DNA from: Pelobium manganitolerans
Lineage (GTDB): Bacteria; Bacteroidota; Bacteroidia; Sphingobacteriales; Sphingobacteriaceae
Assembly (NCBI RefSeq): GCF_003609575.1
Contig: NZ_MBTA01000003.1
Location: 62,001-126,000 of the forward strand
Length of the DNA: 64,000 nucleotides
Reading direction: 5' to 3'
Under the pieces are notes generated by a model, which was not told the origin of the DNA, did no database searches, and saw nothing but the letters and a program-made list of their open reading frames with translations. The position numbers and the translations under genes were made by a program. Of this stretch, positions 15,086 through 22,864 are shown piece after piece. The first letter of the stretch is position 1, and each line of letters starts with the position of its first letter.

Positions 15086-15308
15086 AGCGATGACAGAAGT
15101 AAAACAGACAATCATTGATTACCTAACCGAAGAGTTACATATCAATACGCAGGCACTGGCATCTTATGAAGGAGGGGACGACCCTATCAAAAACAGAGAG
15201 ACCTCTGACGAAATAAAGAAAATGAGGGAAATCGAAGCTATTAAACTTCGGGACCGGATTCATGAAACTACCAGGCATATCGCTGTGATAAAAAGAATGA
15301 TTGTGTAA
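15066..15308 (+). CDS. Phage hypothetical protein
   Basis: An 80-residue, largely helical and charged protein (KKMREIEAIKLRDRIHETTR). It overlaps the methyltransferase gene by 20 nt and the terminase small subunit by 1 nt. Position suggests a packaging accessory, but there is no motif to support that. Confidence 0.5.
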   Translation: MSNEIIRAMTEVKQTIIDYLTEELHINTQALASYEGGDDPIKNRETSDEIKKMREIEAIKLRDRIHETTRHIAVIKRMIV

Positions 15309-15751
15309 TGTCTTCGCAGCTCGAGAAATATAAGCGCATCCGTACGGTGCAGGAATGGATATTGGAAGATTATACTTTTACCGATATCGTACGCTCGTGC
15401 GTTTCCAAATGGGACATATCTGTAAGGCAGGCCGAGCGATATTATTCCGAAGCGTTCCGTGAATTCAAAGAAAAGGAAGAGCAATCTGTCGATGCATTAA
15501 AATCCTACTACAAAAAACGTAAGATGAAACTCATTCGTGAGATGGATCCGGTGCTTAAGAAAACACCTTCCGGAGTAAGAGCTGTAAACAAAGTACTGGA
15601 CAGCATGGCTAAGCTAGACGGCATCATGATTGACAAAGTGGAACTGACCGGTAAGGACGGTACACCGCTCCCTTCAGAAGTTAAAATCACCGTTGTACAT
15701 TCCGAAAATGTCCCGCCCTTTGCAGGAAGCGAAAACGAAGTTGATGTGTGA
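15308..15751 (+). CDS. Terminase small subunit
   Basis: A 147-residue protein. Its N-terminus has an HTH (FTDIVRSCVSKWDISVRQAE). A helical middle and an acidic C-terminus with VELTGKDGTPL follow, a sequence seen at the end of many small terminase subunits. It overlaps the large subunit start. It should recognise phage DNA and recruit the large subunit for packaging. Confidence 0.72.
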   Translation: MSSQLEKYKRIRTVQEWILEDYTFTDIVRSCVSKWDISVRQAERYYSEAFREFKEKEEQSVDALKSYYKKRKMKLIREMDPVLKKTPSGVRAVNKVLDSMAKLDGIMIDKVELTGKDGTPLPSEVKITVVHSENVPPFAGSENEVDV

Positions 15752-16956
15752 TGTTCAGCACAACGCCACTATACGATGTAAACTTAAACCCTGAACCCGG
15801 TAAGAAAATTCTCATCAATCAAGGCGGCACATGGAGTGCTAAAACTTATTCAATCCTACAGGTTCTTTTTTCCCTAGCCGTACAGGAGCCGAATCAGATC
15901 ATCACGGTCGTAGGACAGGATATTCCGAACCTTAAATCCGGAGCCATTCGGGACTCAAAAAACATCATCCGGGATTCACCCGTGCTGCAATCATTCGTTA
16001 AACCTATCAGTAACGGGAATTTTTATAATGAATCTGAAAAGCTGATTACATTCCGCAACGGCTCAATCGTTGAATTCAAGTCCTACACCAATGAACAAGA
16101 CGCAAAGTCTGGCAAAAGAGACTACCTTTTTGTTAACGAGGCGAACGGTGTTATTTATCCTATTTATAAACAGTTGGCCTTAAGGACAGGCAAGCGGATA
16201 TTCATAGATTACAACCCGACTGTAGAATTCTGGGCGCATGATGAATTAATGGGTAATCCGGAAGTAAAGCTGATAATATCCGACCACCGGCACAATCCGT
16301 TTATTCCGGAAGATAAGCACAAAGAGATTGAGAATCTGAGATATGAGGATTATGAGCTGTTCAAAGTTTATGGCCGTGGATTAACGGGTAAACTTCAGGG
16401 CCTTATCTTCCGGAACTATAACATCGTTGACGAGATACCATCTTATGCAACTTTCATTGCGACAGGTCTCGATTTTGGATATACCAATGACCCAACCGGA
16501 TGTATTGATGTTTATATGGCCAACGGCCAGTTATGGATAGATGAGCGTATCTATGAAACAAATTTGACCAATCCTGACATCTCTGAACGTTTTACATCAT
16601 TCGGATGGGATAGGAAGCGGGAAATTATTGCTGATTCTGCCGAACCTAAATCGATAGACGAGATTAAGAATTTAGGAAAGTGGAAAATCGTGGGAGCGGA
16701 GAAAGGGCCTGACTCTGTAAAAAATAGTATCGACATCCTGAAACGTTATACCATCAACATCACCAGAAGATCCGCCAATACTAAAAAGGAATTCCAGAGC
16801 TATATCTGGAAGGTAGATAAAGCGACTGGGCGTTCATTGAACATTCCTGTCGATTTCAAAAATCACATCATTGACCCTTTGCGTTATGTAGCGCTGAACA
16901 AACTGTCTAATAATCATAAACCTATAAAAAGACCTAAATATTCACTAATAAATTAA
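15751..16956 (+). CDS. Terminase large subunit
   Basis: A 401-residue packaging motor from the ATG at 15751 (an upstream GTG at 15748 is also possible). The P-loop reads QGGTWSAKT, a terminase variant with alanine before the lysine; the Walker B is YLFVNEAN. The nuclease domain shows GLDFGYTNDPTG, IADSAEPKSIDEI and the final DPLRYV. It is complete, about the usual size for Terminase_3-type enzymes. It cuts concatemers and translocates DNA into proheads. Confidence 0.88.
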   Translation: MFSTTPLYDVNLNPEPGKKILINQGGTWSAKTYSILQVLFSLAVQEPNQIITVVGQDIPNLKSGAIRDSKNIIRDSPVLQSFVKPISNGNFYNESEKLITFRNGSIVEFKSYTNEQDAKSGKRDYLFVNEANGVIYPIYKQLALRTGKRIFIDYNPTVEFWAHDELMGNPEVKLIISDHRHNPFIPEDKHKEIENLRYEDYELFKVYGRGLTGKLQGLIFRNYNIVDEIPSYATFIATGLDFGYTNDPTGCIDVYMANGQLWIDERIYETNLTNPDISERFTSFGWDRKREIIADSAEPKSIDEIKNLGKWKIVGAEKGPDSVKNSIDILKRYTINITRRSANTKKEFQSYIWKVDKATGRSLNIPVDFKNHIIDPLRYVALNKLSNNHKPIKRPKYSLIN

Positions 16957-16960
16957 AATT

Positions 16961-17536
16961 ATGATACCGGCAAGATTTACATTTTTCGGGCCTGATGATA
17001 AGCCTTATCACAAAGAGATCAGTATTCCAACTAATTGGGGAGACTTGACACTCGGACAGATGTTAACCATATCCGAGTTAAAAGAACAGAAAAATTATAA
17101 GATCAAGTTATTGTCGATAATAACCGGTTTTACCGATGATGAGCTGTCCGGAGCTACCGATCTGGAACAATGGAAAGAAATTGAGCTCCTGTTGTCATTC
17201 TTAACAGAAACTCCAGATCTTAAAGCATATCCATTGCCGAACAAGATAAAAATCGATAATGAGGAGTATAAAATACCGATCGATTTAAAAGTTGAAACGT
17301 TTGGGCAAAAAGTAGCGTTGGAAGAATTGGCGAAAAATCTGGATCCTGATAACGTCAACTTTATAAGCTTGATGCCGGAAGCACTGGCAATTTATTTTTA
17401 TCCAAGGATTACAGGCGAGAGGTTTAACGATGAAAGGGTTGAAGACTTTGTGGAGATAATGAGAACGATTCCTGTTAAACAAGCTTTTCCTGTCGCTAGT
17501 TTTTTTTTGAGCAGCTACGTGATATCTGCGAGCTAG
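16961..17536 (+). CDS. Putative tail assembly chaperone (gpG-like, 0 frame)
   Basis: A 191-residue protein in the unshifted frame; it ends with a short tail encoded past a run of nine Ts. It has no recognised domain. The gene ends in a classic slippery site, with a second open frame beyond, as in the lambda G/GT tail chaperones. If so, this is the short form (G). Against this, the usual chaperone position is directly before the tape measure, whereas here several tail genes intervene. Confidence 0.6.
   Translation: MIPARFTFFGPDDKPYHKEISIPTNWGDLTLGQMLTISELKEQKNYKIKLLSIITGFTDDELSGATDLEQWKEIELLLSFLTETPDLKAYPLPNKIKIDNEEYKIPIDLKVETFGQKVALEELAKNLDPDNVNFISLMPEALAIYFYPRITGERFNDERVEDFVEIMRTIPVKQAFPVASFFLSSYVISAS
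17500..17509 (+). other. -1 ribosomal frameshift slippery site
   Basis: A run of nine Ts at 17500-17508 reads AGT TTT TTT TTG in the 0 frame, providing the slippery heptamer T-TTT-TTT. The -1 frame has a TAG stop immediately upstream (17497-17499), so it opens exactly at the slippery run and stays open for 86 codons afterwards. An assembly error in the run cannot be excluded by eye, but the gene's position and the reading frame fit argue for a programmed slip. Confidence 0.75.
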
Positions 17537-17766
17537 AAAAGCAATCGCTGTCACGTAGCTTAACCGAGGATCAGATAAAAGCAGGGATAAGGAACCTTGA
17601 TAAGTTCGGAACAATAAACACCGTTGATGCACTGGCAGGAGGCGACCTTACGAAATGGGGCGATATCATGAATATGAGGTATGAGAAAGTCTTTGTTAAA
17701 CTCATGCTTAACAAAGAAGTTTCCGTGTATCAGGACAAATACCATAAAATATTAAGAGCTAAATAG
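17500..17766 (+). CDS. Frameshift extension of tail chaperone (GT-like)
   Basis: The -1 frame after the slippery run gives about 86 residues (starting FEQLRDICELEKQSLSRS) before TAG at 17764-17766. There is no good independent start, so it should be made only as a fusion with the upstream protein, about 268 residues in all. The tail is helical and charged, like the T domain that binds the tape measure in lambda. The occurrence is seen; the function is inferred. Confidence 0.68.
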   Translation, partial: FFFEQLRDICELEKQSLSRSLTEDQIKAGIRNLDKFGTINTVDALAGGDLTKWGDIMNMRYEKVFVKLMLNKEVSVYQDKYHKILRAK

Positions 17767-17785
17767 CTACTTTTATATTCAAATA

Positions 17786-17799
17786 ATACATATATGTAT
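17786..17799. promoter_or_regulatory. Late-region palindrome, copy 2
   Basis: ATACATATATGTAT, the 14-bp core of the 13593 palindrome, lies over the start codon of the next gene (ATG at 17794). A bound protein would block translation initiation or early transcription of this tail segment. Confidence 0.45.
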
Positions 17800-18228
17800 A
17801 TTTCAAAGATTGTTAAGGAAATAGCTGAAGGCAACGATCAGTCCTTTTACCATGGCCCTAAGTCATTCCAGAACCTGAGGGATAAAAAAAAGGGGGTTGT
17901 TTTTCCTGTGTGCTACCTATCTATGCCTGTAAGAGGTAGAGGCGTAAAATCAAAGCAAGGTTTTTCCGGAGCGGAGAAGACAATAGAGATATTGTTTGCC
18001 GAGCGCAGTGATTTTTCGGCCGATACTGAAGAAGGTCATATCGATATCATCGAACGCATGGATGACGCCGCGCATAAGTTTGTTAACCAGCTCCTGCATC
18101 ATGCGGAAATCAATGACGTGCTGGAATACGATACTGTTGATGTGATCAATATGTTCGATGCAAATCTATCAGGCGTGATACTCACGGCTACGGTTAAAAC
18201 TAAGGACCTTAGACCTAATTGCCCATGA
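17794..18228 (+). CDS. Putative tail completion/terminator protein
   Basis: A 144-residue protein with a C-terminal segment (VDVINMFDANLSGVILTATV) of the kind seen in Bacteroidota phage tail-terminator-sized proteins. It is followed with a 4-nt overlap by a tail or connector gene. The family is not firmly recognised; the call rests on size and neighbourhood. Confidence 0.4.
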   Translation: MYISKIVKEIAEGNDQSFYHGPKSFQNLRDKKKGVVFPVCYLSMPVRGRGVKSKQGFSGAEKTIEILFAERSDFSADTEEGHIDIIERMDDAAHKFVNQLLHHAEINDVLEYDTVDVINMFDANLSGVILTATVKTKDLRPNCP

Positions 18229-18677
18229 GCGTATTCAATAATGATTCCGAGCTTATAAGAGCCTATCTCAAGTCTGTCGCTGACAAAATAAGACAAGAAA
18301 GTATTGCCCAAGGCAGAGTTGCTACCGGTAAAACAATAGCATCGCTAAGTGTTTTAGCAACATCTGCCACAGGCGGCCAGATCCGTGCAAACGAGAATAT
18401 TCTGAATACCGAATTCGGAACGTCACCCGAAGAGGCCCAAGCAGTTGAATATCCGACACTGGTAGAACAGCTAAAGGAATGGATATCGGCGAAAGGGCTG
18501 GATTTAAACCCGTATGCCTTAGCTCATGTTTTGAGAAAGCAAGGGTCTAAACTTTACAGGGAGGGAGGGCATTCTGGCGTACTGACGAATTTCATAGATG
18601 AGAAAAAGCTTGATGATTTTACCGAATCGTTGAGCGCAAAATATTTACAGGAAACCCGTTCACTTTTATTTGATTAA
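18225..18677 (+). CDS. HK97 gp10-like tail/neck component
   Basis: A 150-residue protein from the ATG at 18225, which overlaps the upstream stop as ATGA; a TTG at 18219 is an alternative. The charged N-terminal helix followed by a globular domain fits the size and position of HK97 gp10-type proteins. Confidence is moderate because no diagnostic motif is visible. Confidence 0.4.
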   Translation: MSVFNNDSELIRAYLKSVADKIRQESIAQGRVATGKTIASLSVLATSATGGQIRANENILNTEFGTSPEEAQAVEYPTLVEQLKEWISAKGLDLNPYALAHVLRKQGSKLYREGGHSGVLTNFIDEKKLDDFTESLSAKYLQETRSLLFD

Positions 18678-18679
18678 CA

Positions 18680-20923
18680 ATGGGAAAAAAAATACTAGAC
18701 CAGTTCAGGTATAGACTTCTAATGGACAGATATAATTCAATAACAATATTTGTCGATACCGAAACATTTATACTAACAGTAACCAGCTCAAGACCTATTA
18801 ACGGGTGGCCTGATCTTGAGCTGCTTCCCGCCGCTTTTAACGAGCGTATATATGCAGAGGGCGACACGATCACAACTTTCTGCGAAGGCACTACGAAAAT
18901 CACGGTAACAGCTGTTAATACATACCCCTATGTAGACATGGACATAGAGCTGTCGTCGAACGACTGTGGCTATAACGGCGGAGGCGGGGGCTGTACGCTT
19001 ACGATAGAGGAGGTAAAAGTGGTAGACGATGACTCCGCAGAGATTCACCTCAGCGGAGTCAAGCCCGGAGACTCCATACAGTATTCCGTTGACGGAGTCT
19101 CCGGTTGGCAAACATCCCCGTTTTTCGACTACATAGGTCCCGGCGTTCAAGTAGCCCGGGCCAAAAATCAGTATGGGTGCAGCGCCAGTTTGCAGTTCGT
19201 GATAGTTGGCCCGGGACAGGTGGCTTTAAGGATTGATTCTGTAGACGCTTTCAATGAGCAGAGCGAATACGCTTCAGATGGTCACGCTACAGTCAACGCG
19301 GTAACAACATTCGGAGTTCTGCAATTTTCGTTGGATAACCTGAACTGGCAATTGAGTAACCAGTTCTTTAACCTAGCACCAGGAAACTACACTGTTTATG
19401 TTAAAGATGACCTGTCCGCAAAGAGCGAGAATTTTACTATTGAACCTTTCTTTTCTTTTATAGAGAGCACGCCCGGAACCGAGATGCCGAACGGCAATAC
19501 CAGCCGGTGGGTTGCAATACATAACCCTTTGCTGTTCAGATTTAGGCGCAGCGACTATACTATCATCGGGATACTTAATGTCGGGAACAGGCCGCAGCTT
19601 GTACTTGACCACGAACCGCAGGGCATTTCGGTAGGCGGTTACATAGCAGTAAGATCCGAAAAATACAGCGGTGTGTTTAAAGTTTATTCCACTTCCGGAA
19701 ATACGGTAACTATCGACACGTTGTTCTTGCAAGGGAATAGCAGTTCTGGAAAGGTGATAACCAACATAAAGCCAAATTACCGGATGGAGATAAAGGTTGT
19801 GACCGGTATATCTAAAGACAAGGAGATAAATATCGGAACTTTTACAGCTGACACGATGGGCCTTGTAGTTACACAGATCCAGAGCAAGCTTAAAAATTTA
19901 GTCAACAATAAAAACGAGTTTACTTACGACAGGATCAACTGGAGAGACCTTAACGCCGCGGCTTCTTTTGAAATATACTACCGCGAAATTTGGGACGGCT
20001 CTCTGCCGGAATACAGCAAAATACCAGAGGTATATTATTTCGTTAACGCAGCAAAACAGATTGGGGATAAGTTCGGCAACAACATGGCTGAATATGTCAC
20101 CTTCCCCAGCTACTCGGTGAACGTAACAAAAGCTAAATTCTTAACGAGTTTCGAGGTGCCGACATATTTTGTCGGATATCCGTTCGATCTATCATTTATC
20201 TATTCAGAAAATATTATTGGACACAGCCTGCTTAGGTCAGAGACTTTGCTGGACGTCAACAGCAATCCCTTTGGTGTGGGAAACCACACCGTGCTGTCCA
20301 ATCAGGACGGGCCTGCTTTACTCAATCAGGATAACGCTATGGTTTTGATAGAGGAGGGATATGAAGGTTTTACCCCGATCAGTCAGGCTCTCGGGGTTCA
20401 CAGGTTAATGCTATCGCCTGATCTTTTAAATAATACAGCGTTTAAAAGCGTAGCTCTCGGGTATTATGAGGGAGATGAATTCAATACCGTAACCGAAAGC
20501 AAGAAAGTAAAAATCAACAATGATTGCAGGAAGTTCCCTGTTTATCTATGCTGGGTAAACACTCTAGGGGGGTGGGATTACTGGCTTTTTGAAAGTACGC
20601 AAAAAATAGACCTTACAACAGCCAACGTCAAAACATATGACGTTTACAATGAGGATTTATTGAAAGCATCTGCCACCACAGAAACCATCAGTAAAGAGGC
20701 GTTTGAAAAAATAACGCTGGGAGCCGTGGCTGAAAAAGATGAGTTCGTCCATATCCGTAATGTCATCATGTCGCCTAAAGTCTTATTACTTATTGGTCAG
20801 ACGCCGGTGAAGTGGGTAACTGTACAGATCGAACAGACATCTTTGAGCTATCAGAGCAAGGATGAGCAGATAGAATTTGATTTTTCTATCCTATTGCCGG
20901 CGCTAAACATCCAAACCAACTAA
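18680..20923 (+). CDS. Large tail protein with SprB-like repeats
   Basis: A 747-residue virion protein. Two immunoglobulin-like units at about residues 106-168 and 180-249 carry the SprB-repeat pattern: a line such as GVLQFSLDNLNWQLSNQFF followed by N-L-A-P-G-x-Y-T-V-x-V-x-D. SprB is the Bacteroidota gliding adhesin; here the repeats probably help the tail reach or bind the surface. The long remainder is beta-rich. It lies just before the tail hub-like gene. Predicted role is a tail or tip adhesin. Confidence 0.6.
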   Translation: MGKKILDQFRYRLLMDRYNSITIFVDTETFILTVTSSRPINGWPDLELLPAAFNERIYAEGDTITTFCEGTTKITVTAVNTYPYVDMDIELSSNDCGYNGGGGGCTLTIEEVKVVDDDSAEIHLSGVKPGDSIQYSVDGVSGWQTSPFFDYIGPGVQVARAKNQYGCSASLQFVIVGPGQVALRIDSVDAFNEQSEYASDGHATVNAVTTFGVLQFSLDNLNWQLSNQFFNLAPGNYTVYVKDDLSAKSENFTIEPFFSFIESTPGTEMPNGNTSRWVAIHNPLLFRFRRSDYTIIGILNVGNRPQLVLDHEPQGISVGGYIAVRSEKYSGVFKVYSTSGNTVTIDTLFLQGNSSSGKVITNIKPNYRMEIKVVTGISKDKEINIGTFTADTMGLVVTQIQSKLKNLVNNKNEFTYDRINWRDLNAAASFEIYYREIWDGSLPEYSKIPEVYYFVNAAKQIGDKFGNNMAEYVTFPSYSVNVTKAKFLTSFEVPTYFVGYPFDLSFIYSENIIGHSLLRSETLLDVNSNPFGVGNHTVLSNQDGPALLNQDNAMVLIEEGYEGFTPISQALGVHRLMLSPDLLNNTAFKSVALGYYEGDEFNTVTESKKVKINNDCRKFPVYLCWVNTLGGWDYWLFESTQKIDLTTANVKTYDVYNEDLLKASATTETISKEAFEKITLGAVAEKDEFVHIRNVIMSPKVLLLIGQTPVKWVTVQIEQTSLSYQSKDEQIEFDFSILLPALNIQTN

Positions 20924-20924
20924 T

Positions 20925-22862
20925 ATGGGACAGCTATATATCAACGATGTACTTATGGATATGTCTGCTAAGACAATCATCGGAGTAACAAAGCAGATAA
21001 GCGATGTGGGCGATATTGACAAGGTTAAGGGCAATACTACGAACCAGTTCAAGCTTCCGTTGACAAAGAAAAATATTGAAGCGCTTGGCATACCGGGAGA
21101 TCTTAACTTTTCAAAAGGCATGGAGTACCGGCTTTTGCGCGCTAAGTATATCGAAAACGGTTTAGAGGTGATACCGTATGGATTCGCATCTATCGAAGCC
21201 GTAAATGAGTTTATAGAAGTAAGGGTGATATCAGGCAATATCGAATTTTTCGACTTGCTCACCGGGAACATAAAAGAGCTTTTCAGTCCGGAATTCGAAA
21301 CACAGCACGGACTGCCATCGCTTAACCATTACTGGGATATCGCTTCTATCATTTATTCTCTTGGAAACACCACCGGCTACATATATCCATTAGTAGACTA
21401 TGGGAATCTAACGGCAGATACGCTTTTGAGATGTGAAGAGATGCGTCCGGCGGTATTTGTAAGCGCGGTGATGGAGCGTATTTTCATTAAAACCGGTTTT
21501 AAATTTGAAGGCGATGTTTTTCAAGATCCGGAATATCTAGCCGAAATCCTGCCGTTTTCAGGCGACAAAATGGAACAGGCGCCGGGATCGAGTGATTTTG
21601 CTTTAAGGGCAACAAAACTCAGCACGCAAAATGGAGATTCCGGACCATGGTTTCAAGTGAGCATCCCGGACGCCGGCACATCTAACGCGTCTGGCCGTTG
21701 GCAAAATAACCGATATACCTTTTTAAAGTCCGGAACTGTAAAGTTTAAAGTCAAAGCGATTGTTTCCGGATCAAACAATGTCGAAAAAATGTTCACTATA
21801 GGACTTCAGAGAAATGAAGATGAATATGTTGGAGTATTCTTAGGCACAAAAAAAATGTTTGCGTTCGGCCAGGCTTCTGTGTCAGACTATGTTAAGAAAA
21901 CAATAGAGTTTGAGACCGAGGAACTAGCGTTCAATGCTGGAGATTACGTCCGGATGTACGCAAATCGGAACACGACCAGCGGACCCTTCCCGTCCAGATC
22001 CTCTTATGTTTATCCAGAAACTTACATAGAGGTGATTCCCGGCGCCGCGCTGTACAAATCAATGATAGATATCAGATCTGTTCTGCCCGATGATGATATA
22101 AAAACTTTTTTAAAAAATTTTATGTTCCGCTTTGGGCTGGTCGTGCAGACGGACAATATCCGGAAAACCGTAAGCTTCAGGCCGTTCTCGGACATCAAAA
22201 AAAACAAGATGATTGCCGTTGACTGGACAGACAAAGTAGACCAGTCCCTTCCGGCTAACCGCGAGTTTAAGATAGGCAGCTACGGGCAACGGAATTACTT
22301 CGTTTACAAAGAAGATCAGAGCGTTTCCAAAGAGCTTGGGAAAGGGATTATATCAATTGCTGATGAGAGCCTGCCGGTAGAGAAGACCGTAATCACCTCA
22401 TTATACGCGGCGTCTGAAACAGTATACAGGGCCGGCGGACTTCCGGCGGTATTTATAAATAAGATAACCGAAAGCGACAAGCTGGATGGAAAAAAAGATT
22501 TTACTGTAAACACTGCGCAACGGATAGCGCGTATTTATCGGACAAACGCCCGCGTCGAATTTGCAGAAGGAGACTATAGACGTGAGGTAGACAGGTATGA
22601 TTTTCCGGCGACCTATTTCAATATGCCGGATATAGGATTGGGTTTTGATAAAATTCTTGAAAAAAGATACCGCGAGCTTGTGGAGGTACTTACGCTCACA
22701 AAAAAGGTTACCGAAAACATCAGGCTCAACGAGGTTGACATTTCCGAGTTTGATTTCTTCACGCCGGTTTACCTCGGAAAATATGCTATGTATTTCTATG
22801 TGAACAAAATTTCCAACTATGTGGATGGCCAAAAAACCAAGGTTGAACTGATAAGACTATAA
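20925..22862 (+). CDS. Tail tip/hub protein
   Basis: A 645-residue protein next to the tape measure, in the position of tail tip or distal-tail proteins. The N-terminus (MGQLYINDVLMDMSAKTIIG) and a long beta-rich sequence resemble the large tip proteins of Bacteroidota phages; no enzymatic motif is seen. The C-terminal part (YLGKYAMYFYVNKISNYVDG) is compact. It begins 2 nt after the adhesin gene. Confidence 0.5.
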   Translation: MGQLYINDVLMDMSAKTIIGVTKQISDVGDIDKVKGNTTNQFKLPLTKKNIEALGIPGDLNFSKGMEYRLLRAKYIENGLEVIPYGFASIEAVNEFIEVRVISGNIEFFDLLTGNIKELFSPEFETQHGLPSLNHYWDIASIIYSLGNTTGYIYPLVDYGNLTADTLLRCEEMRPAVFVSAVMERIFIKTGFKFEGDVFQDPEYLAEILPFSGDKMEQAPGSSDFALRATKLSTQNGDSGPWFQVSIPDAGTSNASGRWQNNRYTFLKSGTVKFKVKAIVSGSNNVEKMFTIGLQRNEDEYVGVFLGTKKMFAFGQASVSDYVKKTIEFETEELAFNAGDYVRMYANRNTTSGPFPSRSSYVYPETYIEVIPGAALYKSMIDIRSVLPDDDIKTFLKNFMFRFGLVVQTDNIRKTVSFRPFSDIKKNKMIAVDWTDKVDQSLPANREFKIGSYGQRNYFVYKEDQSVSKELGKGIISIADESLPVEKTVITSLYAASETVYRAGGLPAVFINKITESDKLDGKKDFTVNTAQRIARIYRTNARVEFAEGDYRREVDRYDFPATYFNMPDIGLGFDKILEKRYRELVEVLTLTKKVTENIRLNEVDISEFDFFTPVYLGKYAMYFYVNKISNYVDGQKTKVELIRL

Positions 22863-22864
22863 TT

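Noticed and set aside
17500-17508. T run as a simple sequencing error
   Set aside because: Possible, but the -1 frame opens exactly at the run after a stop and the 0 frame ends soon after; this geometry is better explained by programmed slippage. Kept as a finding with a check.
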